NCBI GenBank assembly: GCA_964653555.1 | Contig: CAZZFT010000153.1 | Coordinates: 1-12,134, forward strand | DNA length: 12,134 nucleotides | Source of the DNA: JAHEJV01 sp964653555 | Lineage (GTDB): Bacteria; Myxococcota_A; UBA9160; SMWR01 | Direction of reading: 5' to 3' | Part shown: positions 1 through 6,954 of the stretch, in pieces | Layout: every line of letters begins with the position of its first letter | Position numbering within the stretch: position 1 is the stretch's first letter | Program-made: the position numbers and the translations under genes | The notes under the pieces: generated by a model | Seen by the model: only the letters and a program-made list of their open reading frames with translations | Database searches by the model: none | Told to the model about the DNA's origin: nothing

Positions 1-191
1 ACGACGTGGTCGCGCTGGAAGGAGTGCACGCGCAGCATCCGCTCGATCTGCTCGGCGAGCGGCATCTGCGGCTCGCGCGGCTCGGCGTAGACGCGAGCCA
101 CCTCGAGGGTACGCAGGCCCTGCTGGAGCTCGACGGCCTTGAGTGTATGGCTGCCGAGATCCAGCCCCAGGACGTTCTTCAGGATCGGCAC
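1..191 (-). CDS. gspL: T2SS inner-membrane platform protein GspL (PilM-like N-terminus), 3' part cut off by window edge
   Basis: Only the first 63 codons are inside the window. The start is a GTG at 189-191, preceded by an AGGGGAG ribosome site about 7 bases upstream and lying 13 bases after the gspK stop. The visible N-terminus has GLDLGSHTLKAVEL at residues 9-22, the first phosphate-binding strand and turn of the actin/FtsA-like fold found in PilM and in the cytoplasmic part of GspL. GspL normally spans the inner membrane once, binds the ATPase GspE in the cytoplasm and GspM in the periplasm, and passes ATPase motion to pseudopilus assembly. Its position straight after gspK is the standard place for gspL. 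The family call rests on one motif plus gene order. The transmembrane segment and periplasmic domain would lie beyond the left edge, so whether this is a full GspL or a shorter PilM-type protein cannot be seen. Confidence 0.8.
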   Translation of the reverse strand, partial: MPILKNVLGLDLGSHTLKAVELQQGLRTLEVARVYAEPREPQMPLAEQIERMLRVHSFQRDHV

Positions 192-204
192 GCGGAGGCT
201 CCCC

Positions 205-1233
205 TCACCGGATGCGCCAGGATAGCAGCTGGGGGCTTGCTCCATTGGCGATGTCGAGCACCGCCTCGACCTGCGACTCGACGTCTCCCACCCGCGCGAG
301 GACGGTCACGATGAAGACGTCGCTCCGGAAGCTCGGTTCGGGGAAGATCGCGTTGGTCACGATGCTCCGTATCGGCGTGCAGCCCTCGGCACTTTGGTCC
401 TCGCCGCACACCCAGCCGCCGTCCTGGCGGACGTTCAGGAGGCTGCGGATCGTGTCCTCGTCGGCCAGCCGCAGGGACACCTCGTCGTCGAAGAAGAGCA
501 GCGCCAGCACGTGGGGGGGAGCGGTGTTCGGGTTGATCCCCCCGCCCTGGGCGTAGGGATACACGGTGACGTAGGGGCGCAGGGCCTCCACGAGCGGGGC
601 GTCGAAGCCCTCGACCCGGCGGAGCTCGTCGACCGAGAGGAGCGGCCGATTCGAGGGGCGCGTCGGCGGGTCGCGCTGCTGATAGGCGTCGTCCTCGGGC
701 TCTCCGCTCTGGCTAACCGAATCCTCGTCGACGTAGTCGATCAGGTTGGCGGCCAGCTGGGCGGGGTCGTAGCGCTTCTCGGCCGGGGGGACCGGGATCT
801 CGTCGATGGCTTTCTCGAGCAGGCGGGTGATCAGCTCGGCGCTGCGAGGGTCGGGGTTGCCGCTGTCGTCGAAGACGATGACCGCGTTGAGATTGAGGCG
901 CGAGGCAGCATCCTCGATGTCCAGCTCCAGGGTCGAGCCGTCTTCGAGGGGGATCTGCCGGCCGCTGACCTGCGCCCAGAGCTCGCCCCGGTTGTCCACG
1001 GGGGTCTCGGTCTGGAGTGCGCGGTACTTGTCCTCGAGGAGCAGGGCGGTCGCGAGGCGAACACCGCCCCGCGCGAGGGCCTCCGCCCGGGCCCGGGCGT
1101 CGCGATTGCGGACGATCATGTGGTCGATCAGCGCCTTGCGGGTGAACGTCGCGATCGAGCTCGCCAGCAGCAGGGCGAAGAAGAGCACCACCACCAGCAC
1201 GAAGCCGCGGTTCGGCGTCCTCACTAGCGGCAC
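205..1233 (-). CDS. gspK: T2SS minor pseudopilin GspK (pseudopilus tip)
   Basis: This 342-residue protein is the large minor pseudopilin that caps the pseudopilus tip with GspI and GspJ. A short basic leader ends at G10, with F11 as the new N-terminus, followed by a hydrophobic helix to about residue 29. Position +5 is Val, not Glu; absence of this Glu is characteristic of GspK and fits its place at the tip, with no subunit above it. DIEDAASRLNLN (105-116) and INPNTAPPHVLALL (233-246) are typical GspK motifs of the helical domain. The only two cysteines, C276 and C285, are close together and could form a periplasmic disulfide. The GTG start at 1233 overlaps gspJ by 10 bases. A second GTG at 1224, overlapping the gspJ TAG by one base and preceded by GGGG, is an equally possible start and would leave a 7-residue leader. 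Length is within the usual GspK range. Confidence 0.93.
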   Translation of the reverse strand: MPLVRTPNRGFVLVVVLFFALLLASSIATFTRKALIDHMIVRNRDARARAEALARGGVRLATALLLEDKYRALQTETPVDNRGELWAQVSGRQIPLEDGSTLELDIEDAASRLNLNAVIVFDDSGNPDPRSAELITRLLEKAIDEIPVPPAEKRYDPAQLAANLIDYVDEDSVSQSGEPEDDAYQQRDPPTRPSNRPLLSVDELRRVEGFDAPLVEALRPYVTVYPYAQGGGINPNTAPPHVLALLFFDDEVSLRLADEDTIRSLLNVRQDGGWVCGEDQSAEGCTPIRSIVTNAIFPEPSFRSDVFIVTVLARVGDVESQVEAVLDIANGASPQLLSWRIR

Positions 1234-2177
1234 CCCGGCAGGACGGCGGAGGGGTAGGCGGCCCCGATCGCCTCGGCGTAGGGGGCATAGGGCGTCTGCG
1301 CCGCCTTGGCGAGGTAGGTGCTGCGCAGGTCCGCGGGTAGCTGCGACAGGTCGACGCAGTCGGCGATGGTCTTGCCCTCGAGGTTCGCGGCGGCGCCCTC
1401 CCCGTCAGCCTGGCCCTCGGCGCCCTGCTGCTCCTCCGGGTGGAGCAGGACCTCGAGGTCGATCGGGCGCACCGGGAGCTGCACCTGGCGGAAGTAGTGA
1501 ACCGGTTCCTCTTCGAATCCGGGGTCGGGCTCGTTGCCGACCTGCGGGCTCGCGAGGGCCACCTCGATCTCCACCGCCACCGGCAGCTGGCTCGATTCGA
1601 CGAGCTGCGAGGAGTCCCATCGGTCCAACCACTGCCCCTTGTCGTCGAGGAAGCGCGTGGAGAAGTAGGCGACGTCGTCCGCGACCAGCAGGGAGTCCGG
1701 GTCCCCGTCGGGGGGGAACTCCCGATCGAGGCTCTCGGGCAGATCCGGACGCGACCAGCGGTGCAGGGCGTAGGCGTGGCCGTCCTCGTTGCGCTCGAGG
1801 GTGTAGGCCACGACCGCGATGTCCGACGCGGGCCCGTCGCTCGAGCGGGGGAGGTCCCGCTTGACGAACTTGAGGTGGTCGGAGCCGGCGCCGCCCAGGC
1901 GTGGCTCGGCCAGGAAGATCCAGGGGTTGGCCAGGGGATCCTGTCCCTCCGGCGTGGTCACCAGGAGCGACTGCTCGAGATCGTGGGCGACCCGGTCGAG
2001 CAGCGTGCTGGCACGCCGGATCTCGCGCGTGTTCTCGCTGGCGTGCTCGGCCTGTCGGGAGAGGTTGATGTAGAAGTTCACCGCCACGGTGAGCAGGATC
2101 GTGAGCACGAGAATGACGCCCATCACCTCGATCAGGGTGAAGCCCCGTTCGCTTCGTTCCCGGTCCGCGGAGATCAC
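1224..2177 (-). CDS. gspJ: T2SS minor pseudopilin GspJ with C-terminal extension
   Basis: GspJ is a minor pseudopilin that forms the tip complex with GspI and GspK. The protein is 317 residues. It has a class III prepilin signal, RGFTLIEV, with cleavage after G12, F13 at +1 and E17 at +5, then a hydrophobic helix to about residue 35. The pseudopilin core, ending with the strand around residues 225-245, is followed by a Gln/Glu/Gly/Ala-rich linker (247-266) and a further segment to residue 317. GspJ proteins are usually near 200 residues, so about 70 residues are extra. The only cysteines, C274 and C316, are both in this extension. The GTG start overlaps the gspI stop by 4 bases (GTGA), which suggests translational coupling; GGGGA lies about 5 bases upstream. 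Separation from other minor pseudopilins rests on gene order, size and the signal segment. The function of the tail is unknown. Confidence 0.9.
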   Translation of the reverse strand: MISADRERSERGFTLIEVMGVILVLTILLTVAVNFYINLSRQAEHASENTREIRRASTLLDRVAHDLEQSLLVTTPEGQDPLANPWIFLAEPRLGGAGSDHLKFVKRDLPRSSDGPASDIAVVAYTLERNEDGHAYALHRWSRPDLPESLDREFPPDGDPDSLLVADDVAYFSTRFLDDKGQWLDRWDSSQLVESSQLPVAVEIEVALASPQVGNEPDPGFEEEPVHYFRQVQLPVRPIDLEVLLHPEEQQGAEGQADGEGAAANLEGKTIADCVDLSQLPADLRSTYLAKAAQTPYAPYAEAIGAAYPSAVLPGCR

Positions 2178-2806
2178 GGGTTCCCCAATCCGAGCTCCTG
2201 CTCGAACTGGCGGATCATGCGCTCCCTCTCCGTGAGTCCGTCGTCACCGGATGCGCCGGTCTCGTCCCCGGTGCCGGTCCCGCCGTCCTCGGCCGGAAGG
2301 AGATCCTCGAGCCCGGTCTTGTCGAAGCCGTACGTGGTGCGCGCGATCGAGTCGGTGTCGAATCCCTCCTCCCAGCTCACCGTGACGGAGAGCCGCTGCA
2401 CCCGGCTCTCGCCCTGGTCGTTCACCAGCAGGGTGGCGAGCTCTCCCGGCTTGCCGAGGGCATCGCTCTGGCGGACATCCTCGGGGAGCAGGGCCATCAC
2501 GTCCTCGGGCACTACCTCGACGGTGATGCGGTAGGGGGGCTCCTCGCGCTCCTGCGTGCCGTCCTCGAGCAGGGCGCCGACCGCGATCGCGCTCTCCAGC
2601 TCGGCGAGCTCCCGATCGGCGAGTAGGGAGGCCTCGGCGCGGCGGCGGTCGCGGCCCTCGGACTGGAGCCCACGGATCGCAGCGGTGGCGAGAACCGTGT
2701 ACAGGATGCCCAGGATCAGCACGCCGGCGAGCACCTCGAGCAGGGTGAAGCCCGCGGCGAGACCGGCGCCGGATCGCGTCCGGGGACGACTAGCCTTCAT
2801 CTTCAT
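2174..2806 (-). CDS. gspI: T2SS minor pseudopilin GspI with acidic C-terminal tail
   Basis: GspI nucleates the pseudopilus tip by binding GspJ and GspK. The product is 210 residues, with a 19-residue leader, cleavage G19/F20, and Glu at +5 (E24) in AGFTLLEVLAGVLILG, followed by a hydrophobic helix. The helix continues into a charged segment with the pattern usual for GspI (LLADRELAELE at 61-71), then a beta-strand part containing YRITVEV and QRLSVTVSWEEG. Most GspI proteins are near 125 residues. Here a tail from about residue 165 adds an acidic Gly/Thr/Asp stretch and a charged helix-like end (TERERMIRQFEQELG). Start ATG at 2806 overlaps gspH by 17 bases; a second in-frame ATG at 2800 would shorten the leader by two residues, and neither has a strong ribosome site, so coupling to gspH translation is likely. 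Gene order supports I rather than H or J. Confidence 0.88.
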   Translation of the reverse strand: MKMKASRPRTRSGAGLAAGFTLLEVLAGVLILGILYTVLATAAIRGLQSEGRDRRRAEASLLADRELAELESAIAVGALLEDGTQEREEPPYRITVEVVPEDVMALLPEDVRQSDALGKPGELATLLVNDQGESRVQRLSVTVSWEEGFDTDSIARTTYGFDKTGLEDLLPAEDGGTGTGDETGASGDDGLTERERMIRQFEQELGLGNP

Positions 2807-3386
2807 CGCGAATCCGCACGCGCTCGTCGAGCGGGTAGACGTCGAGGACCACGCGATGGCCGGCGTTGTCCTGGAGGACGATCTGCGTGTAGGAAGCGCT
2901 GCCGTCGCGCTCGAAGTCGACCGAGGTCTCGCCGCGGCCGATCCAGCCGCCGGGCGTCTCGACGCCCTCGAAATAGAAGGGATTCACCACCACCTGGAGG
3001 TTCCCGAAGCTCCCGGGCATCGGGCGATACTCCAGGCCCTCGTCGCGCGGAGCGATCAGCGGGAGCGGGCTGTTGCCGCTCAGGTCGAGCTCCGCCTCGG
3101 GCTGGGCGGCGGCGTCGGGATCCGTGCTCAGCCACTCGATCCGGTACTCGGCCTGGTCGAGATCCATCCACATGCGGTGAGGCGTTCCGGTCACGATCGC
3201 ACGCTGGCGCGCCAGCTCGAGCTGGGCGGCGATGTGGCGCGCCTCGTTGCGCAGGGCGCGGATCTGGAACCCGCTCAGGTTCGGAAACACGAGCGCCGCG
3301 ACGAGGGCGAGGATCGCCACGACCGCGAGGATCTCGATCAGGGTGAAGCCGCGGCCGCGGCGTGCGCGTCGCGCCCGGATCGTCAC
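2790..3386 (-). CDS. gspH: T2SS minor pseudopilin GspH
   Basis: GspH is a minor pseudopilin thought to link the GspI/J/K tip to the GspG shaft. The product is 198 residues. The basic leader ends at G13, cleavage gives F14 and E18 lies at +5 in RGFTLIEILAVVAILALV, followed by the usual long N-terminal helix (to about residue 65, with NEARHIAAQLELARQRAIVTG typical of GspH/FimT proteins). The globular part has beta-strand stretches around 140-190 ending in LDVYPLDERVRI. The start is a GTG at 3386, three bases after the gspG stop, with no clear ribosome site of its own, suggesting reinitiation after gspG. The FimT/GspH family is the best match by the helix pattern and by position between gspG and gspI. 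A type IV pilus minor pilin of the FimT group would look similar in isolation. Confidence 0.9.
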   Translation of the reverse strand: MTIRARRARRGRGFTLIEILAVVAILALVAALVFPNLSGFQIRALRNEARHIAAQLELARQRAIVTGTPHRMWMDLDQAEYRIEWLSTDPDAAAQPEAELDLSGNSPLPLIAPRDEGLEYRPMPGSFGNLQVVVNPFYFEGVETPGGWIGRGETSVDFERDGSASYTQIVLQDNAGHRVVLDVYPLDERVRIRDEDEG

Positions 3387-3389
3387 CCG

Positions 3390-3872
3390 TCAGCTGCCCA
3401 GGGAGTCGGCGTCGTCCACCCAGTTTCCGATGTCCGCGTCGACGCCTTCGCCTCCCGGAGAGCCGTCCGCGCCGAAGGACCACAGATCGTAGGCGTGGGA
3501 GTTGTGCTGTCCGGGCGACTCGTACTGGTAGGGATTGCCCCAGGGATCCTCGGGGACGCGGCGTTCGCGCATGTAGCCGCCCGGCGGAGCATTGCGCGCC
3601 TCCGGCGGTGGCTGGATCAGGGCGTCCAGGCCCTGGTCGGTGGTCGGGAAGCGCGCGTTGTCCATCCGGTAGGTCTCGAGCGCGGAGTCGAACATCTGCA
3701 TCTGTCCGTGAGCCGCATTCACCCGCGCCTTGTCGATCTGCGGGAAGATGGCGAGGCCCACCAGGGTGCTGAGCAGACCGATGATCAGCACCACGGCCAT
3801 GATCTCGATCAGCGTGAATCCGGCGCGCCGGCCATGCGGGTGTCGCCGCGGGGTCGATTCAGGCTTTCGCAT
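3390..3872 (-). CDS. gspG: T2SS major pseudopilin GspG
   Basis: GspG polymerises into the shaft of the pseudopilus that drives secretion. The product is 160 residues, a little above the usual 140-150. The leader of 18 residues ends in G18, with F19 at +1 and E23 at +5 (AGFTLIEIMAVVLIIGLL). Typical GspG motifs follow: the KARVNAA helix segment (48-54), DSALETYRMDNARFPTTDQGL (62-82, the alpha-helix into loop), RRVPEDPWGNPYQY (104-117), and a C-terminal loop DLWSFGADGSPGGEG (129-143) that corresponds to the calcium-binding loop of GspG. The ATG at 3872 has AGGAG at a spacing of 10 and an AGGG closer in, the clearest ribosome site among the pseudopilin genes, which fits the need for many copies. 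It is the only operon gene after gspC preceded by a true gap (67 bases). Confidence 0.97.
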   Translation of the reverse strand: MRKPESTPRRHPHGRRAGFTLIEIMAVVLIIGLLSTLVGLAIFPQIDKARVNAAHGQMQMFDSALETYRMDNARFPTTDQGLDALIQPPPEARNAPPGGYMRERRVPEDPWGNPYQYESPGQHNSHAYDLWSFGADGSPGGEGVDADIGNWVDDADSLGS

Positions 3873-3883
3873 TTTTCCCTCTC

Positions 3884-3901
3884 TCCTGTCGGTCCTATCG
3901 G
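3884..3901 (-). repeat. Imperfect 9-base tandem repeat in the gspG leader
   Basis: Two adjacent 9-base units, TCCTGTCGG (3884-3892) and TCCTATCGG (3893-3901) on the plus strand, differ at one base. In the mRNA they read CCGATAGGA then CCGACAGGA, so each carries an AGGA ribosome-site-like core; the second unit joins the functional AGGAG. Two copies this short can occur by chance. Confidence 0.4.
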
Positions 3902-3912
3902 TTCCAGAAACG

Positions 3913-3935
3913 GGTGCCGGCGCGCAGCCGGTGCC
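3913..3935 (-). promoter_or_regulatory. Small hairpin between gspF and gspG
   Basis: The stretch can fold in the mRNA as a 5-base-pair GC stem (CCGGC at 3917-3921 with GCCGG at 3927-3931, loop of 5), continued by a two-base mismatch and two more G-C pairs. It begins 4 bases after the gspF stop codon and ends about 25 bases before the gspG ribosome site. No U-tract follows, so it is not a standard intrinsic terminator. It may act as an mRNA stabiliser or partial attenuator that sets gspG level apart from gspF. The stem is short and its role is inference. Confidence 0.35.
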
Positions 3936-3939
3936 GCGG

Positions 3940-5172
3940 TCAGCCGAGCGAGCTCGTGATCTGCAGCAGCGGGACGAGAGTCGCCAGAATGATCACCAGG
4001 ACGATTCCCACCATCACGAGGATCAGGATCGGCTCGAGCAGTGCCGTGAGGCGGGTTACCGTCGTCTCCACCTGCTCTTCGTACGTGTCGGCGACCTTGG
4101 TGAGCATCGACTCCAGCTCGCCGCTCTGCTCTCCGACCTCGATCATGTGGGTCACCATCGGGGGAAACTCTCCGCTGGCTCGCAGCGGGGCCGCCACGCT
4201 CGCGCCCTCGGTGATGCTGTGCCGGGCGGCCTCGATGGCGGCCGCGATCACCGTGTTCGCCGCCACCTCGCCGGCGGTCTCGAGAGCCCGCGTGATCGGC
4301 AGACCCCCTGAAAGTAGCGTGGACAAGGTGCGGGCGAATCGGGAGATCGAGAGCAGGCGCACCAGCCTCCCGACCACCGGCAGGCGCAGGCGGATCCGGT
4401 CGTACTGGGCGCGACCCTTCTCGGTCCGGATCGCCGCCCGGAAGGCCGCCACCCCCCCGATCGCCAGCAGGATCAGGACCCACCAGTAGTCGCGGGTGAA
4501 GTGGCTCATCGCGATGATCCAGCGGGTGTAGAAGGGCAGGGGCTGGTTCAGGCTGGCGAGCAGCTCCGTGATCTGGGGCAGTACGACCGTGACGAGCGCT
4601 CCCACCACCACGCAGGCGAACAGGAACATCATCGCGGGATAGATCAGGATCGAGCTCACCTTGTTGCGCAGCCGCACCTGGCTCTCGAGGTAGTCGGCGA
4701 GGCGCTCCAGCACCGTCTCGAGGGCGCCCCCGGCCTCGCCGGCTCGGACCATTCCGATGTAGAGATCGGGGAAGGTGCCACCGGCGCCCGCCATCGCGTC
4801 GCCGAGCGCCGCGCCCTCGTTGACCCGATCGCGGACCTGGCCGAGAACGCTCTTCAGGCGCGCGTTCTCCACCTGCTCGGTCAGCGCGCGCAGGCCCGAG
4901 ACCAGCGGGATCCCCGCTCCCACGAGCGTCGCGAGCTGTCGGGTCACCAGGGCCAGGTCGAGGGCCGATACCCGCTGGAAGCTGGGCAGCGTGATCTGGA
5001 AGCGACTCCGCGACGCCGGCCGGATCGCGAGCTCGCGCCCCTCCTCGAGCTCGGTGAGGAAGATGCCGTCGCGGCGGAGTCGCACTCGTGCGGAGCGCGG
5101 GCTCTCCGCGTCGAGATGCCCGCGGGTCGCCTTGCCGGCGGCCGTGACGCCCTTGTACGCGTAGACCGGCAC
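3940..5172 (-). CDS. gspF: T2SS inner-membrane platform protein GspF
   Basis: GspF is the polytopic inner-membrane core of the assembly platform and contacts GspE and GspL. The product is 410 residues, the usual size. It starts PVYAYKGV, the normal GspF/PilC N-terminus, followed by a soluble region with LRRDGIFLTEL (32-42). Two copies of the helical T2SSF domain are seen, about 73-198 and 276-398, with the repeated landmarks RQLATLVGAGIPL (78-90) and RFARTLSTLLSGGLPI (278-293), and GEAGGALE and GEQSGELE at the end of the repeat helices. Three hydrophobic segments lie at about 177-200, 229-249 and 379-404. The GTG start is 12 bases after the gspE stop, with GGGGGAAGG just upstream. The PilC homologue of type IV pili is close in sequence; the gspC-D-E context decides for T2SS. 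Confidence 0.97.
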   Translation of the reverse strand: MPVYAYKGVTAAGKATRGHLDAESPRSARVRLRRDGIFLTELEEGRELAIRPASRSRFQITLPSFQRVSALDLALVTRQLATLVGAGIPLVSGLRALTEQVENARLKSVLGQVRDRVNEGAALGDAMAGAGGTFPDLYIGMVRAGEAGGALETVLERLADYLESQVRLRNKVSSILIYPAMMFLFACVVVGALVTVVLPQITELLASLNQPLPFYTRWIIAMSHFTRDYWWVLILLAIGGVAAFRAAIRTEKGRAQYDRIRLRLPVVGRLVRLLSISRFARTLSTLLSGGLPITRALETAGEVAANTVIAAAIEAARHSITEGASVAAPLRASGEFPPMVTHMIEVGEQSGELESMLTKVADTYEEQVETTVTRLTALLEPILILVMVGIVLVIILATLVPLLQITSSLG

Positions 5173-5184
5173 GCCTTCCCCCGA

Positions 5185-6954
5185 CTAGATCTGGGCCACG
5201 GCGCCCTGCTCCTCGGTGGCGCGCAGGACCTCGGCGACCGAAGTGACTCCCGCGAGCACCTTCCGAGCCCCGTCCGAGCGCAGCGGGTGCATGCCGCGCC
5301 GCACCGCCGCGCTCTTGATCGACTTCGAGTCGACGTTCTGGCTGACCAGCGCCCGGACGTCGTCGTCCACCTGCATCAGCTCGAAGATGCCGACGCGCCC
5401 GCGATAGCCGGCGTAGTTGCACCCGGCGCATCCCTCGGGCCGGTACAGGCGCACGGCGCGGCCCTTGGTCTGGATGCCGAGCTCCGCCAGCTCCTCGGCG
5501 GTGGCCTCGTAGGGCACCTTGCAATCGGGGCAGAGCACGCGCACGAGGCGCTGCGCGAGCACCGCGACGAGCGACGATCCGACCAGGAAGGGCTCGACGC
5601 CCATGTCGACCAGCCGGGTGATCGCGCTCGGTGCGTCGTTGGTGTGCAGGGTCGAGAAGACGAGGTGTCCGGTGAGCGAGGCCTGGATCGCGATCTCGGC
5701 GGTCTCCAGGTCGCGGATCTCGCCGACCAGGATCACGTTCGGGTCCTGGCGCAGGATCGAGCGCAGCCCGCTCGCGAAGGTGAGACCCACCTTCGCGTTC
5801 ACCTCGATCTGCCCGATGCCGGAGAGCTGGATCTCGACCGGGTCCTCGATGGTGATGATGTTCTTGTCCGTGGCGTTGATCCGGGAGAGCGCGCCGTAGA
5901 GCGTCGTCGTCTTCCCGGAGCCGGTCGGACCGGTCACCAGCACGATGCCGTTGGGGCGCGTGATCAGCTTCTGCATGGTGGCGAGCTGCTGCTCGTCGAA
6001 GCCGAGGGTGGTGAGGTCGAGCAGCTCCTGGGTGCGGGGCAGCAGACGCATCACCACGCGCTCGCCGTAGGCGACGGGCAGCGTCGACAGGCGCACGTCG
6101 TAGTCGCGACCGGCGATCTTGAGGCGGATGCGCCCGTCCTGCGGGAGCCGCTTCTCGGCGATGTTCAGGTGCCCCATGATCTTGATGCGCGACACGATGC
6201 TCGCCTGCAGCGACTTCGGCAGCGGCTTGATCGGCTCGTAGAGCACGTTGTCGATGCGAAAACGCACGCGCAGCTCGTTCTCGAAGGGCTCGAGGTGGAG
6301 GTCGCTCGCGCGCTCCTTCACCGCGTTGTGCAGCAGCGAGTTGACCAGCTTGACGATCGGGGCGTCGTGCTCCCCCGACTCGAGCAGGTCCTGGGGCTCC
6401 TGGCTGATCTCGCTCGCGAGGATGCTCAGGTCCTCGGCAGCGTCTGAGGCGAGGGCGTCGGTGGAGCTGGGTCCGCGGTCGTAGACCTCGTTGATCGCGC
6501 CGAGGATCGTGCGCTGGGTGGCGAGCTCGAGGGTGATCTCCGCGCCGTCGAAGAGCAGGCGGAGGTCGTCGAGTGGAGCCGTGTCGAGGGGGTTGGTCAC
6601 GGCGACGCGCACCGTCCCGCCCAGATCCCGGGAGAGCGGAAGGAGTCCGTTGTCCTTGGCGAACCCGATCGGGATTCGCTCGATCAGGCTCTGGTCGACC
6701 TCGCCGTGGTGGATCTGCGCCCGCACCGGGAGGCCGAGCTGCTCGGCGAGCCCGGCGAGGAGCTGATCGGCGGTCACGTGGCCGCGCGCCACCAGCAGGT
6801 CGCCCAGCCGTCCGCCCGACTCGCGCTGCTCCAGGCGTACCGCGTCGAGCTGCTCCTCGGTGAGGTTCGTCGTGCGCAGCAGGATGTCGCCGATGTCGCG
6901 GGGATGCGCGACGCGCGGGGGGGCGGGCGCCGGGTGGAGGGTGGCTTCGCTCAT
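5185..6954 (-). CDS. gspE: T2SS assembly ATPase GspE with MshEN-type N-terminal domain
   Basis: GspE is the hexameric cytoplasmic ATPase that powers pseudopilus assembly. The product is 589 residues. Residues 20-72 form two MshEN-like 24-residue motifs separated by RESGG; the second (from RLGDLLVARGHVT) fits the c-di-GMP-binding pattern well, the first lacks the Arg and Gly. An N2-type region follows. The ATPase core has Walker A GPTGSGKT (342-349), an Asp box (ITIEDPVE, 367-374), Walker B VILVGEIRD (407-415) and His box THTNDA-like LHTNDA (436-441). A zinc-binding tetracysteine is intact: CPDC at 475-478 and C509/C512, which separates GspE from VirB11-type ATPases. Arg fingers are likely among RLPQDGRIR (269-277). 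The ATG at 6954 overlaps the gspD stop as ATGA, so translation is coupled. The frame is open far upstream inside gspD, but the ATG with its purine-rich leader is the natural start. GspE/PilB ambiguity is settled by the operon. Confidence 0.97.
   Translation of the reverse strand: MSEATLHPAPAPPRVAHPRDIGDILLRTTNLTEEQLDAVRLEQRESGGRLGDLLVARGHVTADQLLAGLAEQLGLPVRAQIHHGEVDQSLIERIPIGFAKDNGLLPLSRDLGGTVRVAVTNPLDTAPLDDLRLLFDGAEITLELATQRTILGAINEVYDRGPSSTDALASDAAEDLSILASEISQEPQDLLESGEHDAPIVKLVNSLLHNAVKERASDLHLEPFENELRVRFRIDNVLYEPIKPLPKSLQASIVSRIKIMGHLNIAEKRLPQDGRIRLKIAGRDYDVRLSTLPVAYGERVVMRLLPRTQELLDLTTLGFDEQQLATMQKLITRPNGIVLVTGPTGSGKTTTLYGALSRINATDKNIITIEDPVEIQLSGIGQIEVNAKVGLTFASGLRSILRQDPNVILVGEIRDLETAEIAIQASLTGHLVFSTLHTNDAPSAITRLVDMGVEPFLVGSSLVAVLAQRLVRVLCPDCKVPYEATAEELAELGIQTKGRAVRLYRPEGCAGCNYAGYRGRVGIFELMQVDDDVRALVSQNVDSKSIKSAAVRRGMHPLRSDGARKVLAGVTSVAEVLRATEEQGAVAQI

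Noticed and set aside
205..5172. Reading the pseudopilin and platform genes as a type IV pilus cluster.
   Set aside because: Presence of gspC with a PDZ domain, the GspG calcium-loop motif, a GspK without Glu at +5 and the C-to-L order fit T2SS.
4501..6447. A 648-codon open frame on the plus strand opposite gspF and gspE.
   Set aside because: It crosses two real genes on the other strand, has no domain and the biased composition of an antisense frame.
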